A stretch of DNA of 64,000 nucleotides, taken from Dunaliella salina. Its lineage: Eukaryota; Chlorophyta; Chlorophyceae; Chlamydomonadales; Dunaliellaceae. Each line of letters opens with the position of its first letter. The first letter of the stretch is position 1. The stretch covers positions 578,256-642,255 of the forward strand of contig MU069437.1 in the NCBI GenBank assembly GCA_002284615.2, in the 5' to 3' direction. A model generated the notes under the pieces. The model had not been told where the DNA came from. It did not search any database and worked only from the letters and a program-made list of their open reading frames with translations. A program made the position numbers and the translations under genes. This document shows, piece by piece, positions 10,253-21,165 of the stretch.

Positions 10253-12262
10253 GGAGAAGGCTGAAATTCCTGCATGTTGGAATGCAGCAAAGCTTACTCC
10301 CTTACACAGAAAGGGACCTTTGCTAGACCCTGCAAATTACTGCATGCTTGCTGTGAGCGACATCATGCACAGGTTCTACGCAAATGTGCTTCAACATGTT
10401 GTTACAAGGTGGTGCAGAGAGAACAACAAATTTCCAGGTACACAATTTGGCTTTTATCCAGGCCGTAACACCCTGCAGCCAATATTTATATTGCGTCATC
10501 TGCAGCATGCGGCAAAGGTTAAGCGCCGTCATTCCTTCGAGGTTGTATGCAACCTTCATTGATTTCAAGCAAGCTCATGATACATTACTTAGGGATGCTC
10601 TTTAGACTCATCTTCAAAACATTTGCATGCCATCTTGCTTGCTGGCTATCCTGAAAAACATTTATGACAATGATGAGTACATCTTGGTGGATGGGTATAA
10701 GCGAGCACACGTGCATCCTAGATGAGGGGTTAAGCAAGGCTGTCCATTGCCTCCTCTGCTGTTTTCCTTATATGTTAATGATGTTGACTGCCTGGCAGAG
10801 AATGTTGGCGGTGCAGTTACTGGTGGTGGAGATTTCCATGCAACTCAGATGTTGTAAGCGGATGACCTTTGCCTCACTGCCAATCATCCCACTGAGCTTC
10901 AGCGCATGTTGGATAGGTTACATGGGTATGCGCAAAGGAAAGGATTAATTATCAACGTGTCGAAGTCTGAGGTTATGTCCTTTAAGTCAAAAGGAAATGA
11001 TGTTCCTATTTTCAACCTAGGTGGCGAACAGCTCGTGCGTGCTGAGTCATTCAAATGTTTGGATATGCTGTTTACGAAACAATTTAACCTCTTTGCCTCT
11101 TCTGAGCATATGTGTGCACCGTTCTTGGCTGGATGTCGTCGTATTATGCACATTGCAGATGAATATAAGCTGGCAGATAGGCCTCATACCATGCTTTAAT
11201 TGACTAAGACATGCGCTTCCCCTGCTAGCATGTATGCTAGTCAAATTTAGGTTACCAGGTTTATGAGACCAGGAGATGAGATGACCTGCCCGTTGCAGAC
11301 TGTGCACCTGTGTTTACTAAAGCAAATTTTTGGAAGTGGAAAAAGTACATCAAATTGGTCTGTGCTGCGTGAATGTGGGTTTGAACCGTTACAATTATTT
11401 TGGTTTCGAGCTGCTGTCAGATTTTATATTGCTTCCCTTGCCTGCAACAGCACTACTTTACATAGGGTACTCGGAGCGGATATTGACATGAGTAGTAACT
11501 CTTAAAAGTGCTGGATGTCAGAGTTTGTATCTGCTTTTCAGGGATTGGACAGGTGCAACTACTTCGCACATTGCGTGTACTCAGGCCATCCCATTAGGAT
11601 AATGATTTTGTGGTTGATTTATGGAAAAGGCATAGGAGCGTGTGGCCAACTGAGGATCAGGCTGAACATGGTGCTCATTTAAACAAGTTAGCCAAGTATC
11701 ATAACTGGGTAGCGCTTCCCTTTCAGCATAATTCTGCTCCTGGCAAACCTCTCCATACTCCTAGGTATCTGCATTAAATTTGGGTAGGCATATGCAGAGG
11801 AATATCGCTTGCTTCCAATTGCACGCCCATAAAATTCGAGTTGAAACTTCTCATTGGCATGGACATGCACCTCAATGTGATTTATGTGTTTCAGAACATT
11901 GGCAGGATGAAAAGCACGTCATCTTTCTCTGCCCTTGCAACCTCCTGTGTTGCCTTAGAAGAAAGTATGCACATCTTTTTAGTGCCTTTCCTGCTCACAG
12001 AATAGTGTCAGATGATAAAGGATCTTTTTTTTTCCTGATGCCTGCTGTCTGGATGTAGCTCTTTACTTTCAAAACCAAGATACTCAGACCTTTTGTTTCA
12101 TCTCTGAGCTTATGGATTTCTTTCGTCACACCGAGCAGCCAAACTTTCTGGCTGAAGGTTATGCTCCCTTGCAAACCTTACTTCTGATTCAGATTCACAT
12201 CAGAACCAGCTGGTTTGATTCAGGTCCACATCAGACCAACCCACACTTTCCGATGGAGCCCC

Positions 12263-12510
12263 CCACTGACTCCCACCGATAGAGCACCGATTGTGTATCC
12301 CAGGCCACAAGGATTTGATCCGGGAACCTGTTCCTTCCTGGCGCGCTCCATGAGGAAGATCTATGCATGCCATTGAGCCCTGCGCAAGAAGGAAAGAGCC
12401 CCGCCATGACTCCCACCGCTGGAGCACCAAGTGCATATCCCCGGCCACAAGGATTCAATCCAGGAACCTAAATCTTGCTGGCGCGCTCCACAAGAAAGAC
12501 TTATGCATGC
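12263..12510. repeat. 140-bp direct repeat, two units
   Basis: TGACTCCCACCG, then GAGCACC, GGCCACAAGGAT, GGAACCT and TGGCGCGCTCCA recur about 140 bp apart (from 12267 and 12407). Each unit, reverse-complemented, contains a weak tRNA B-box-like GGAT..AATCC, but no tRNA cloverleaf can be drawn. Origin unknown. Confidence 0.55.
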
Positions 12511-12904
12511 CCCATAGGCCTCTGTTGCTGTGCGGCGTGATCCTGCAATGTGACCTTGCGTAGCAAAAGCTGCGGCACATTGCCGCTGTATGGTGTGTCT
12601 TGCAGGGTGCGGGGGTGTGGTCCAACAATGTGATTTTGTGCAGCAAGCTGTAGCGTATCCTCAGGATGTTGCTAAGCGATGTGATCGATAGACAGGTCTG
12701 TGTGCTTGCTGCCGCTGCTCCCTCGATTGTGTCACAAGCATTGCAGCCATGCCATCTGTGTTCCTGAGTGTATGGGGCTTGCGTGCCATGCTTGAAGCTG
12801 CGAAGTGCTCGACCGGGCCCCTGTCCGAAGGACTTTAGGTACCAGCAACCACACATATGTTACTAGTGCTCTAGGCCCAAGCGCCAGACAGGGATTAGCT
12901 GGAA

Positions 12905-13450
12905 AGGCACATGTGGATGCTTAAATGTATTTTGTATCTTAAGAACACTGCCAGAAATTGGCTTGTACTGAGAGAGTGTGGCCAAGAGCCCCTGCAATTT
13001 TATTGGTTTAGGGTTACGGTTCAAGTTTTCAATTGCATACTTGACCCAAACAGAGAGACGTTACATAGAGTGCTGAAAGCGAACTTACGACTTGCTGAGA
13101 GGGATGAGACCTGGTCTGCACATGTGTTTACAGCTTTTTCAGGCATGCACCCAGAAGATATCTTTAAACAGAAAATGCGGAGTGCTACTAAGCTTCCGAT
13201 GCAGGAATTGTCAGGGGAGCTGGGGTACAGACAGCAAAAGGTATGGAGGGAAACGAAGGCCCTCAATCCCTGAGAGGCGAAGAAGAAAGCAGTGACTTAC
13301 CATCATTTGTGTGGTGAACCCAACAGCACGTACACCCTTTCGTATCCCATCACATTTATTTAGTCTCTGGATACAGACGTTATGACGAATGTGAGTAGGT
13401 TTAGGCTTCGTGCTCACTGCTTGAAGGTTCCAAGGAGAAAGGCCTCCAAC
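12905..13450 (+). mobile_element. LINE-C fragment
   Basis: Encodes RNWLVLRECGQEPLQFYWFR, NRETLHRVLKANLR, and after a stop at about 13273 the phrase NVSRFRLRAHCLKV, which are post-RT parts of LINE-C (compare SNWAVLQE at 14060 and NVSRFRLRAHTLRAD at 14505). Truncated at both ends. Confidence 0.7.
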
Positions 13451-13671
13451 CAAACAACAGACTGCTCGCCTGATCATGAAAAAACAAGAAGTTCAAAAAA
13501 AGAAGAAGTTCAGGAAGGGATAAAAATTATTGCTGTTTTGATTAAGGAAACAAAACATTGTCATGTGACTGGACAGGGTGAGATGCAGACAAGTAAGGAA
13601 CCATCTGAGAAGTAGGAGGTGAAAGAAACAGGAGAGGACCAGAAAACAGAGATGCACACACTGCTTGATGG

Positions 13672-14890
13672 TTGAATCATGTAACTGGCTGGGTGGCTCA
13701 AGCATTTGTGACAAATGCGAGTGTGCTGAAGTCCAAGGCGAGCTTCAAGTATCTAGGAATCATGATGATTTTCCACAAGACGCTGAATATGGAGAAGTCC
13801 TCTGAGCATGTTGCTGGTGCTGTCATGGCTGCTTCTGGTCGCATTTCCCAATTTGTGCGTGATTATGAGTTGGATAGTAGTCTGAGGGCCGCCCTCTGGC
13901 TTGGGAAGACGTACTTGTTTCCGGCAGCTATGTTTGGCAGCCAGGTCTGGGCTACTAGTTTTTTGCAACAGGATTCAGTGTTCAAAAGTGATCTGCAGGT
14001 CAGGCACTTGGGTTTTTTGAAGCGCATTCTAAGGGTGAAGCGCTCCACTTCCAACTGGGCAGTTCTGCAAGAGTGNGGACATGAGCCTCTGCAATTCAAT
14101 TGGTTTAGAGGCGTGGTAAAAATGTATAACAGCATGCTGAGCAGCAACAGCAACACTCTCCGCAAGGTGATTCAGGCTGACTACCAAATACACCCCAGAG
14201 CGCCAAACTGCTGGACTGCGCAAGTGCTTGATGGTTTTCAAGGGTTGAGCAAGTATGATGAGTACGTGCGAGCACTGGTGATCCTATTAGGCTGCAAGAA
14301 TTTGCTGATGATTTGAGGTTGCGATTGCGTAAGGTCTGGAACACTGATGACGACCATGCTCCGCACTTGCCAATGCCTCGCGACTCTGTGGCCATTTACA
14401 AGGCTTTCTTTGGTGTGCCTTTTCCTTCAAGTGTGCGTGCTCCTGTGGGAACCTCTCATCACATGTACCTGAACCTGTCAAGACATGTATTGCGTAATGT
14501 CAGCCGTTTCAGATTACGTGCTCACACCTTGCGTGCGGACTGTGCGATATGGTCCCGTGAACAGATTTCTCCTATTTGTGATAGATGCAGCTTGCATGAG
14601 GATCAAGATGAAGCTCATGTGCTTCTCAAGTGTTCATGTCCTAAGGCGGGCCAGATTCGGTGTAGGTACATTGAGCTGTTTCAATGGATTGATCATTTCT
14701 CCCAAGCTGAAGCTTGTGTGCAACAGGTCAGCATTCCTATGGTTTCTGATTTTCTTTCCCAGCAGAACAACAAACTTCCTCATCGTTTTCCTGAGCTTAT
14801 GGATTTGTTTATGGCTGGCGTAGACCAGTCACAGACTGATTGGCCAAACGACTTGGCTGAAGGTCCCCAAGACATTGTAACCTAACCTAA
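13672..14890 (+). pseudogene. LINE-C ORF2 C-terminal half
   Basis: Two overlapping frames, 13672-14316 and 14313-14885, together give the longest LINE-C C-terminus. The first has KASFKYLGIMM, SQVWATSFLQQDS and RAPNCWTAQVLDGFQGLSK, with one ambiguous base near 14076. The second has NVSRFRLRAHTLRADCAIW and the CCHC knuckle CDRCSLHEDQDEAHVLLKC (about 14580-14637), then FPELMDLFMAGVDQSQTDW. It ends in a stop followed by TAACCTAACCTAACC. One frameshift separates the halves and the RT is absent. Unlike LINE-A, there is no RNase H or PD-(D/E)XK motif after the RT. Confidence 0.8.
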
Positions 14891-14916
14891 CCAAGCCTGA
14901 ACAAACTCTCCATGCT

Positions 14917-15645
14917 GCACAAAATCAGTACAGGCACACCGTTCAGAGCCTGTGCACAAAAAATACTCTGGGGCACACTGCAATAACAGAGTCACATGAC
15001 ACACCACTACTGGTCCTGTTTATAACCCTTACACAATTGATCCCCTCTGCAAACTTTGCCTAACAAAAGACAAAGCCCACAAAACTGCACCCATACTCCC
15101 CTGTCATGCTGCCAAGACCTCAAGAAAAAAATATCAGCACCAACATGCCATCCAATTTAGCAACTCGTGGAATGGGGTTTGAAGGGGGGGGAGTCCTCTC
15201 GGGAGCGGGCTGCTTACAGGAGAGCGAGCGCGCAGCTGGACGAATGGCCAACAAGCCGACGGACCCACATGAGCTGGCTACTCTTAGCTTGCCTACGTTT
15301 GCAGATTGCAGAAAATCAAAATACTACCCTCTCTTTTGAAGCGCCCTGCACATGGAGGAAGAAATTTGCACTTTTACATCATGACACAACATTTTTGAAG
15401 CCTGCAGCCAACAGAGAACCATCACACCTAACTTACAACCATACCTGCAATCCCTGCAACCAAAGATCCCAGGCTGGCGACACCTAACATATACAGATGG
15501 CAGTGTCATAAAGTCCAATAACAAGAATACACAGCAAGCAGGAGCATCTGTTCCGGTTTGGTGGGGCTCACTGTTAGTGCCAGTGCTGACTGTTGAGTCT
15601 TTCCTTAATGCACGCTGGCAAGTGCCAGCGTACACTTTTACTTTG
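14917..15645 (+). mobile_element. LINE-B 3' end interrupted by another LINE-B piece
   Basis: 14917-15160 matches the LINE-B C-terminus also seen reversed at 32.46-32.76 kb (NRVT..., IDPLCKL). 15160-15300 is LINE-B 3' UTR. 15301-15545 is a piece of the LINE-B region just before and into RNase H (TYNHTCNPCN, then the start of TYTDGSV). The 3' UTR resumes at about 15560 with GGGCTCACTGTTAGT and ends in the tail hairpin ACGCTGG-CAAGTG-CCAGCGT followed by ACTTTTACTTTG. Confidence 0.7.
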
Positions 15646-15900
15646 TTCCGGTCATTGCATGCTTTTGCTGCGCCCCCAGACACTGACTTCATTCTTTCCT
15701 GGGCTAGCTTTCAGGTGATGACTTGTCCTGAGGTCAATGCTTTTCTAAATCAAGACTCGCACATATTTGAGGTCTCTATTAGAGTTGGCTTCAACTTCGA
15801 CGCTGGTTGAGGATGTTTCACCAGACGATCAGCCAGAGTCTGGGGCTGTAGGCTATCCCTCGTAAACCCCCACGTAGCTTTTTTCTTTTCTTTTCTGCTG
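15646..15900 (+). mobile_element. unassigned retroelement 3' end
   Basis: An open frame ends SIRVGFNFDAG-stop at 15810. It is followed by CTATCCCTCGTAAACCCCC, ACGTAGC and a TTTTTTCTTTTCTTTTCT tail, resembling the hairpin-plus-pyrimidine ends of the other elements. The family of the coding part is unknown. Confidence 0.4.
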
Positions 15901-16159
15901 GGAAGAAGCTTCGAGGTTATGAGTGCTATCCCGCCTGCCTTCCTTTGAACCTTGTAAACAAACCTACGCCCATCTGGCTCTTTGCACAGAGAGCAATTTG
16001 AATGATACAGGCACTTCCAGCAACTTGCATGCAAAAAACTTCTGAGAATGTCACATGTTTCCCAAAATCAACACCACGAGTCTTGTCATTTTATTTGCCA
16101 GTTCATGTGCTTCTTTTGTCGTGCAATAAAGCAGCAGTATATGGCTAAATATCAAATTC

Positions 16160-16400
16160 CAAATGTATTTTGAAGGGCTCCTTCTTGTTGAGTGTACATG
16201 AAAAGTAAGGAAGGAAAAAAGGTGTACAGGTAGAGAATCTCTTTCTTCGTTGTAAACATAGAAGGGAAACAAAGAAAAATAGAAATAGAAAGCATGTAGG
16301 TAGAAAAAGAGTCTCCCTACATCTATGAAGGAAAGGAGACACACAGGCCTAAAAGAGCGCAAAATCCCCTTTGCCACAAAGTTGAACCAACTAAGGTAAT
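16160..16400 (-). mobile_element. LINE-A 3' tail, solo copy
   Basis: Minus strand: CACAAAG/GTGG-type lead, GTGTGTCTCCTTTCCTTCAT, then TGTAGGGAGAC..CTACCTACA and T-rich tail. The stem has a T:A closing pair where most copies have a T.G wobble. No coding part is attached, so this is a strongly 5'-truncated copy. Confidence 0.65.
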
Positions 16401-18763
16401 GACGTGCACTGCAAGAAAATCCCCACATTCATGACTTAGTCTCGAGGTGTTGCTCCTAGTTTCCTCCTCTTCTTCCTTCACTTTCCTTCACTTTCCTTCA
16501 CTTTGGGTAAGAATTTCAGGCAGAAGATGGCAGGGTGCCTTGCTGTGTCGTTTCTCAATGCATGCCGGTTGCTCCAGCTTAGACTTTCACTTATATTTAC
16601 AGAGCACAGTTTAAAACCTCATGCAGCTTCTCACCACTTGGGGGTACAAACTCCCTGCTGTCCTCTAAAACCACAAAAATAGCATAAGATGTAGGCTTCA
16701 GACGAGATTGTTTGTCAAACGTCAGTGTATGCATTCATGCTTTTAAGAACAACACACACCCCGAATCCGATTCGCATGCTGGGATCATCCCAAACAGAGG
16801 GGGGCATGGATGCATAAAAAATGCTGTGAGAGAGGAAAAAAGAGCGCAACGGAGCGCAGAGAACGCTAGGGTGCACCTGATCTGGTTGCACTACAACAAC
16901 TCAGATTTGCAGGGCAGCGGCAATAGGCTCTGCCAAAGAGAGAACTTCGAAAGGTGCTTTACCTGCAACATCTCTGACAGTTGTAGGGCAGCTATCACAC
17001 ATCCAAAAGTAACGGAAGCCGCCAGACTCTTCAGCACCAACTGCAAGTCAAGGCCCAGGGTATCAGAGGAAAAAGTAGAGCAGAGGAAGCTTCCTGTCAA
17101 GAAACATGAATTTGGACGTTTTGCGAACAGGGCAGGGGGAGTCACTGCACTGAGCTCCTTGAACCTGTCCTTGGGATACTGTGACTTGGGTACAATTTTT
17201 CTCATAATGAAGGGATGACAAATAAAATATGGGACAAAATGTGAAGCGTGCTGTGGACAGGTACCGGTGGCTCCATGACACTTGTCTTTAGAGACCATCA
17301 CAGTGGGAGGTGGAAAAAAAAGCTCTTATCCACTCATCCACCCCAAACCCACCCTCTCCACGTCGCCATCCGGACAGCAAAGGTATGAATCCGCTCCTAT
17401 CTCAAGTCCCCACACACCTGTACATTCACCACCTGGGAAAAAAATTATCTGCAGCAATTACGCATTTGCAAACCTGCCCTGCCATGCACCCAAACTGGCT
17501 TTTAAGTCCACGAACTGCCCTCCTGACTTTGCACAAGACCCCCCTGCCCACCCTTTATCTAATTCGCAGCAAAAGAAAGGTGCCAATCGGCAAGGCCTGA
17601 GCTCAGAAATACAATTACCAATGTAATTCCGTATAAATGTCTCAGAACATTTATTGTAGGGGAGTTCTAAAAAGCCACGACCTTACTTCCCTCACACATC
17701 CCACACCCCTCGGACTAAGCTCCGAGTTGTTCCAATCAAGAGCTCTTGAACTCAGTATTCCAAATACCATGGCAGTACTAATGTGTTTGCAAGCACATTA
17801 TCTTGCATGGTCCCAAAATGATTTCACTGAATATTTGCAAGTATCAAGGCTTTGTGGAGAGCCAAAAAAACAAAATTTACAGAGTTCTGCGCTCTTGAGC
17901 GCCACTCTCTCTGGTTCACACCTCTCCCCCTTCATTCATCTGCTCATCGGAGATCTCCCCAGTGATTTCCTAAGACTCTGACATTTCATGGGCTCACGTG
18001 CCCTTCCCCTACCACTGCCCTTCCCATTGCCTACACCTGCCCCGGCCCCTAGCCTTGCCCATGCCTGCCCTGGCCTTGTCCGCTGCTGCTTGTCCCATTC
18101 TGCAGCACATCCCATTCTGCAGCACGTGCAGCCTGCTTACTGCTTGATGAGAATCATGGAAGTGCATGATGTATGCCTCTCTGCTGACCAGAGGATGCTT
18201 GAAGGAAAGGACATGCAGCCACGTAAACTTGGGATCAGGAGGTGCATGAGGCACAACCTCCATGTGCCTGCCGGGGCTTTGGGGGGTCCACGGGGTGCAG
18301 GAGCTCAATGGGCTCACCATTGCCCACTTCCTGTTCTTTGGTGCAGCCTTTGTTGAAGAGGGTCCTCTGGACCTTTGCCGTGTGGGGTTCCATTCCATTT
18401 AGGCCCCATGGATGGCGTGTTGGAAACATTTTATGAGGCCTCTCAAAAAGAAATTCATAAACGGACCGAGGTTTGCATAAAATGGCAATAATTAATTTTC
18501 TGCATCGCAATACCCCCAGTACTGGCACGGTGCTTAGTTTTACAATGGATGAACAAGTGCAGTCCAAAGGTTTTGCATACTTACTCCTCCTGTGTGTGGT
18601 TATCAGTTCCAAATGAGCAATCATGATCAGTGTTGTCATCAAGCTGCATTAGAGACGGACTCTCTGTAGTATAGTGGATCTTGTATTGCCTCCAGGAGTA
18701 CGCACCTTTGTAAGAGCAGCCACACAGCAACCAGCACTAAAATTATACTTTTTTAAAACTCAC
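16401..18763. other. gene-poor stretch; one repeat-G copy
   Basis: No gene recognised. 16486-16505 repeats CTTTCCTTCA. 17320-17600 matches the non-coding repeat also found at 52140-52400 (shared AACTGGCTT, GAACTGCCCTCCTGACTT order, and a CCCACCC-rich lead). The last PRS exon(s), encoding roughly 45 C-terminal residues, should lie here or be missing; I could not find them. Confidence 0.5.
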
Positions 18764-21079
18764 CTCCAGCATCTGCTTTGAACTTCTGCCACGAAAATTT
18801 GGGGAACACTCCGTGTGTCACGTAGGCACTCACTGCAAACGAAGGGGTTCAGACAGATGTTTTGTCCTTTTGCCGTGTCTGATCGTAATTATGGATTTCA
18901 ATGAGAGCAGCGGCCAGACAGACACAACCAAAGTATGCCTCTTGCAGAAAAGCAAGTGGCAAACCTAATGTGATGACCATGCCTAGCAATTTGATGCCGG
19001 AATCATGCCACCTGCCCCAGCTCCTTGCATACAGAGTGTGATACTGAATTGATTGATGCTTGTGCTTTTGCTCTCCCTGTTTCTGAACTCAGTGTCTCCC
19101 AACAACGCTGGTATGGGAGAAAGGCCATGCTCACCATGCTTGGCACCTGCCCTCGCTAAAACAGCATGGCACTCAATAAGGGTGCCTCCCGACTGCACAA
19201 GGTCGTCCACAATGATGACATGACGACCTGTTGGGTTCCCTTCCTTGATCTGGACGAGGCGCTTGTCACCATCACGCACCTTGGTGCAAATGACCTGTCA
19301 AGAATTTGAGTGAATACATGCAATGTCAGCTTCCAGTGTGTCCATGAGCGCTGCAGGCGCGTGAAGCATTCAAGGCCTTTCATGCAAGCCTCACTTGGCA
19401 GTTACACATCCCCTCAGCCCTTTGCAACATGTGTCTGTCTGCGCAGTATGATCTTGGATATACACATGAAGTGAGTGTGCAGTCAGTGATGTACACATTG
19501 AAGTAAGTTGGTGACCCCCCAAAACAGAGGCATGGTGTGCAGTGATGGACTGGCAGCGGCCACGTGCTTGAAGGCAATCATTTCCAGGCCTTGCACACAG
19601 CTCCTCACATCTGCCCTGGGTCAGAAAGGTCTGCCCTGGGTCAGAAAGGTCTGCCCTTGGTCGGAAAGATCTGCCCCGGGTCAGAAAGGTCTGCCCCAGG
19701 TCAGAAAGATCACCTGGGTCAGAAAGATCTGCCCTGGGTCAGACAGATCACCTGCGGAAATAAGTGGAGTTGTGCAGCATGCACAACGGAGCTGCTTGCG
19801 GGCAAGGAAGAGACACCTCATCTCTCTACCTAGATAGTACAGCAGTTCAGCTGAAAGTATCAAGCCCTGAAAGCCCTCAGAAAGTTCGAGCTGAAGTGGA
19901 GTGCAGGCAATTCCAATGAGGAGAGCTGAAGTGTCTGCTGACCGCATTGAAAAGGTGGGTTCACTACCCAGGAAAGAACAATATTTAGGTCTCTGTTCAC
20001 TACGATTTAGGTCTCTGTTCACTATGATTTAGGTCTCTGTTCACTACGATTTAGGTCTCTGTTCACTACGATTTAGGTCTCTGTTCACTACGATTTGTTT
20101 GCTGCGTGCTGTTCAGGTATCTTTCCTGTAATCCTTTGGACCGCAAGACGAGAGAAAGAGAGCAAAGGCTGCTTTTTCAAACTAGTGGGTCACAAGCAAG
20201 CAATAGAGCACGCCTGTTGGGTTCCCATGCTGCACCTTAGAAATTTGAAGCCCAGATTGAGGCTTGAGGCCGCATTAGTTCAATCTCATTACTAAGCAAG
20301 AAATGTTTGGGCACAAGGACAGGCGCACGTATACCTTGCTGCAGTGCAAGTTCTGAAGCATTCTGTTTTTGGAGCCTCTTTCAGAGCATTGCAATGCTCC
20401 TCCTTGTTTTGATTGACACACCTCATGGAATGCTTCACCCTTGAATTGGTAATGGAATCGCTTCCAGGCACCATCATCTGGGTACGCGATGACAATCTGC
20501 ATGAACAGAGAATAAAAAAAAAGGATGTCACACGAAAAGATTGGGATGGCCGCCATCATATGGATAACTTTTTTATCTGCAAGGATTAACATCCATGGGA
20601 GGTTGCTGTTCGGAGCAAAGCTAAGCAGCCATAGACAGGAGATTCAGGTTGCCTTACTCCGACACGAAAGCAAGAAAACAATAGTCTTAGCCCATGATAC
20701 AGGATGCTTACAATGGATGCTTACATTGTCTCGATCTGGCAGCTGGCGGAGGCGTTTCAAAAGCAGGGGCACCCCACTCTCGAACAGGGGAAGGATGGTA
20801 TCACCAAAGTAGAACCGCTCCTGCGATGCAAAAAAAAAAAACGGGTGCATGGAGATGGGATGGCTTTTGTGATGCAACGGGACACGAAAAGAAATGCAGG
20901 AATATGGTGACGGAGCTGGCTGAGCTGGAAGGAGCTAGCATCATTGCGGCACAACAATTTTGCGGCCTGGCTTTATGCAACGCACATCTGTGATTGTCAT
21001 TTAGAAATGGCTGCAAAACTCTGAAGTATGCAAAAAAAAGCTTGATGCTCCTTGCACACATTCATGCGTGCAGGCAAGA

Positions 21080-21165
<86 letters not shown>

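Larger units (their letters stand above)
8690..12180 (+). mobile_element. LINE-C copy with reverse transcriptase, interrupted by nested elements
   Basis: Coding from 8697: linker region (RRPIWFDESCQQKR, YKKALFLGRLQRHI) up to 9370. It is then broken by the 9371-10252 insertion and resumes in frame at 10261 with the RT domain: AEIPACWNAAKLTPLHRK, TQFGFYPGRNTLQPIF, TFIDFKQAHD, GVKQGCPLPPLLFSLYVND. The catalytic YADD box reads stop-ADDLCL at about 10857 (TAA in place of the Tyr codon). Thumb and C-terminal part follow, with TSNWSVLRECGFEPLQLFW at about 11350 and a degraded knuckle near 11870-11940. It ends with GGTTATGCTCCCTTGCAAACC. Several stops and shifts make it a pseudogene. Confidence 0.85.

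Noticed and set aside
12263..12510. tRNA-derived SINE with a B box
   Set aside because: The B-box match is weak, no A box lies at the right distance, and no tail or target duplication is visible.
14876..14895. Telomere-like (CCTAA)n repeat
   Set aside because: Only three units, placed exactly at the LINE-C 3' end; green algal telomeres are usually TTTAGGG or TTTTAGGG.
16712..17301. Last PRS exon or an independent gene at 16.7-17.3 kb
   Set aside because: Frames on both strands lack the expected tail-end motif of PRS (YFWITDS) and any other known motif.
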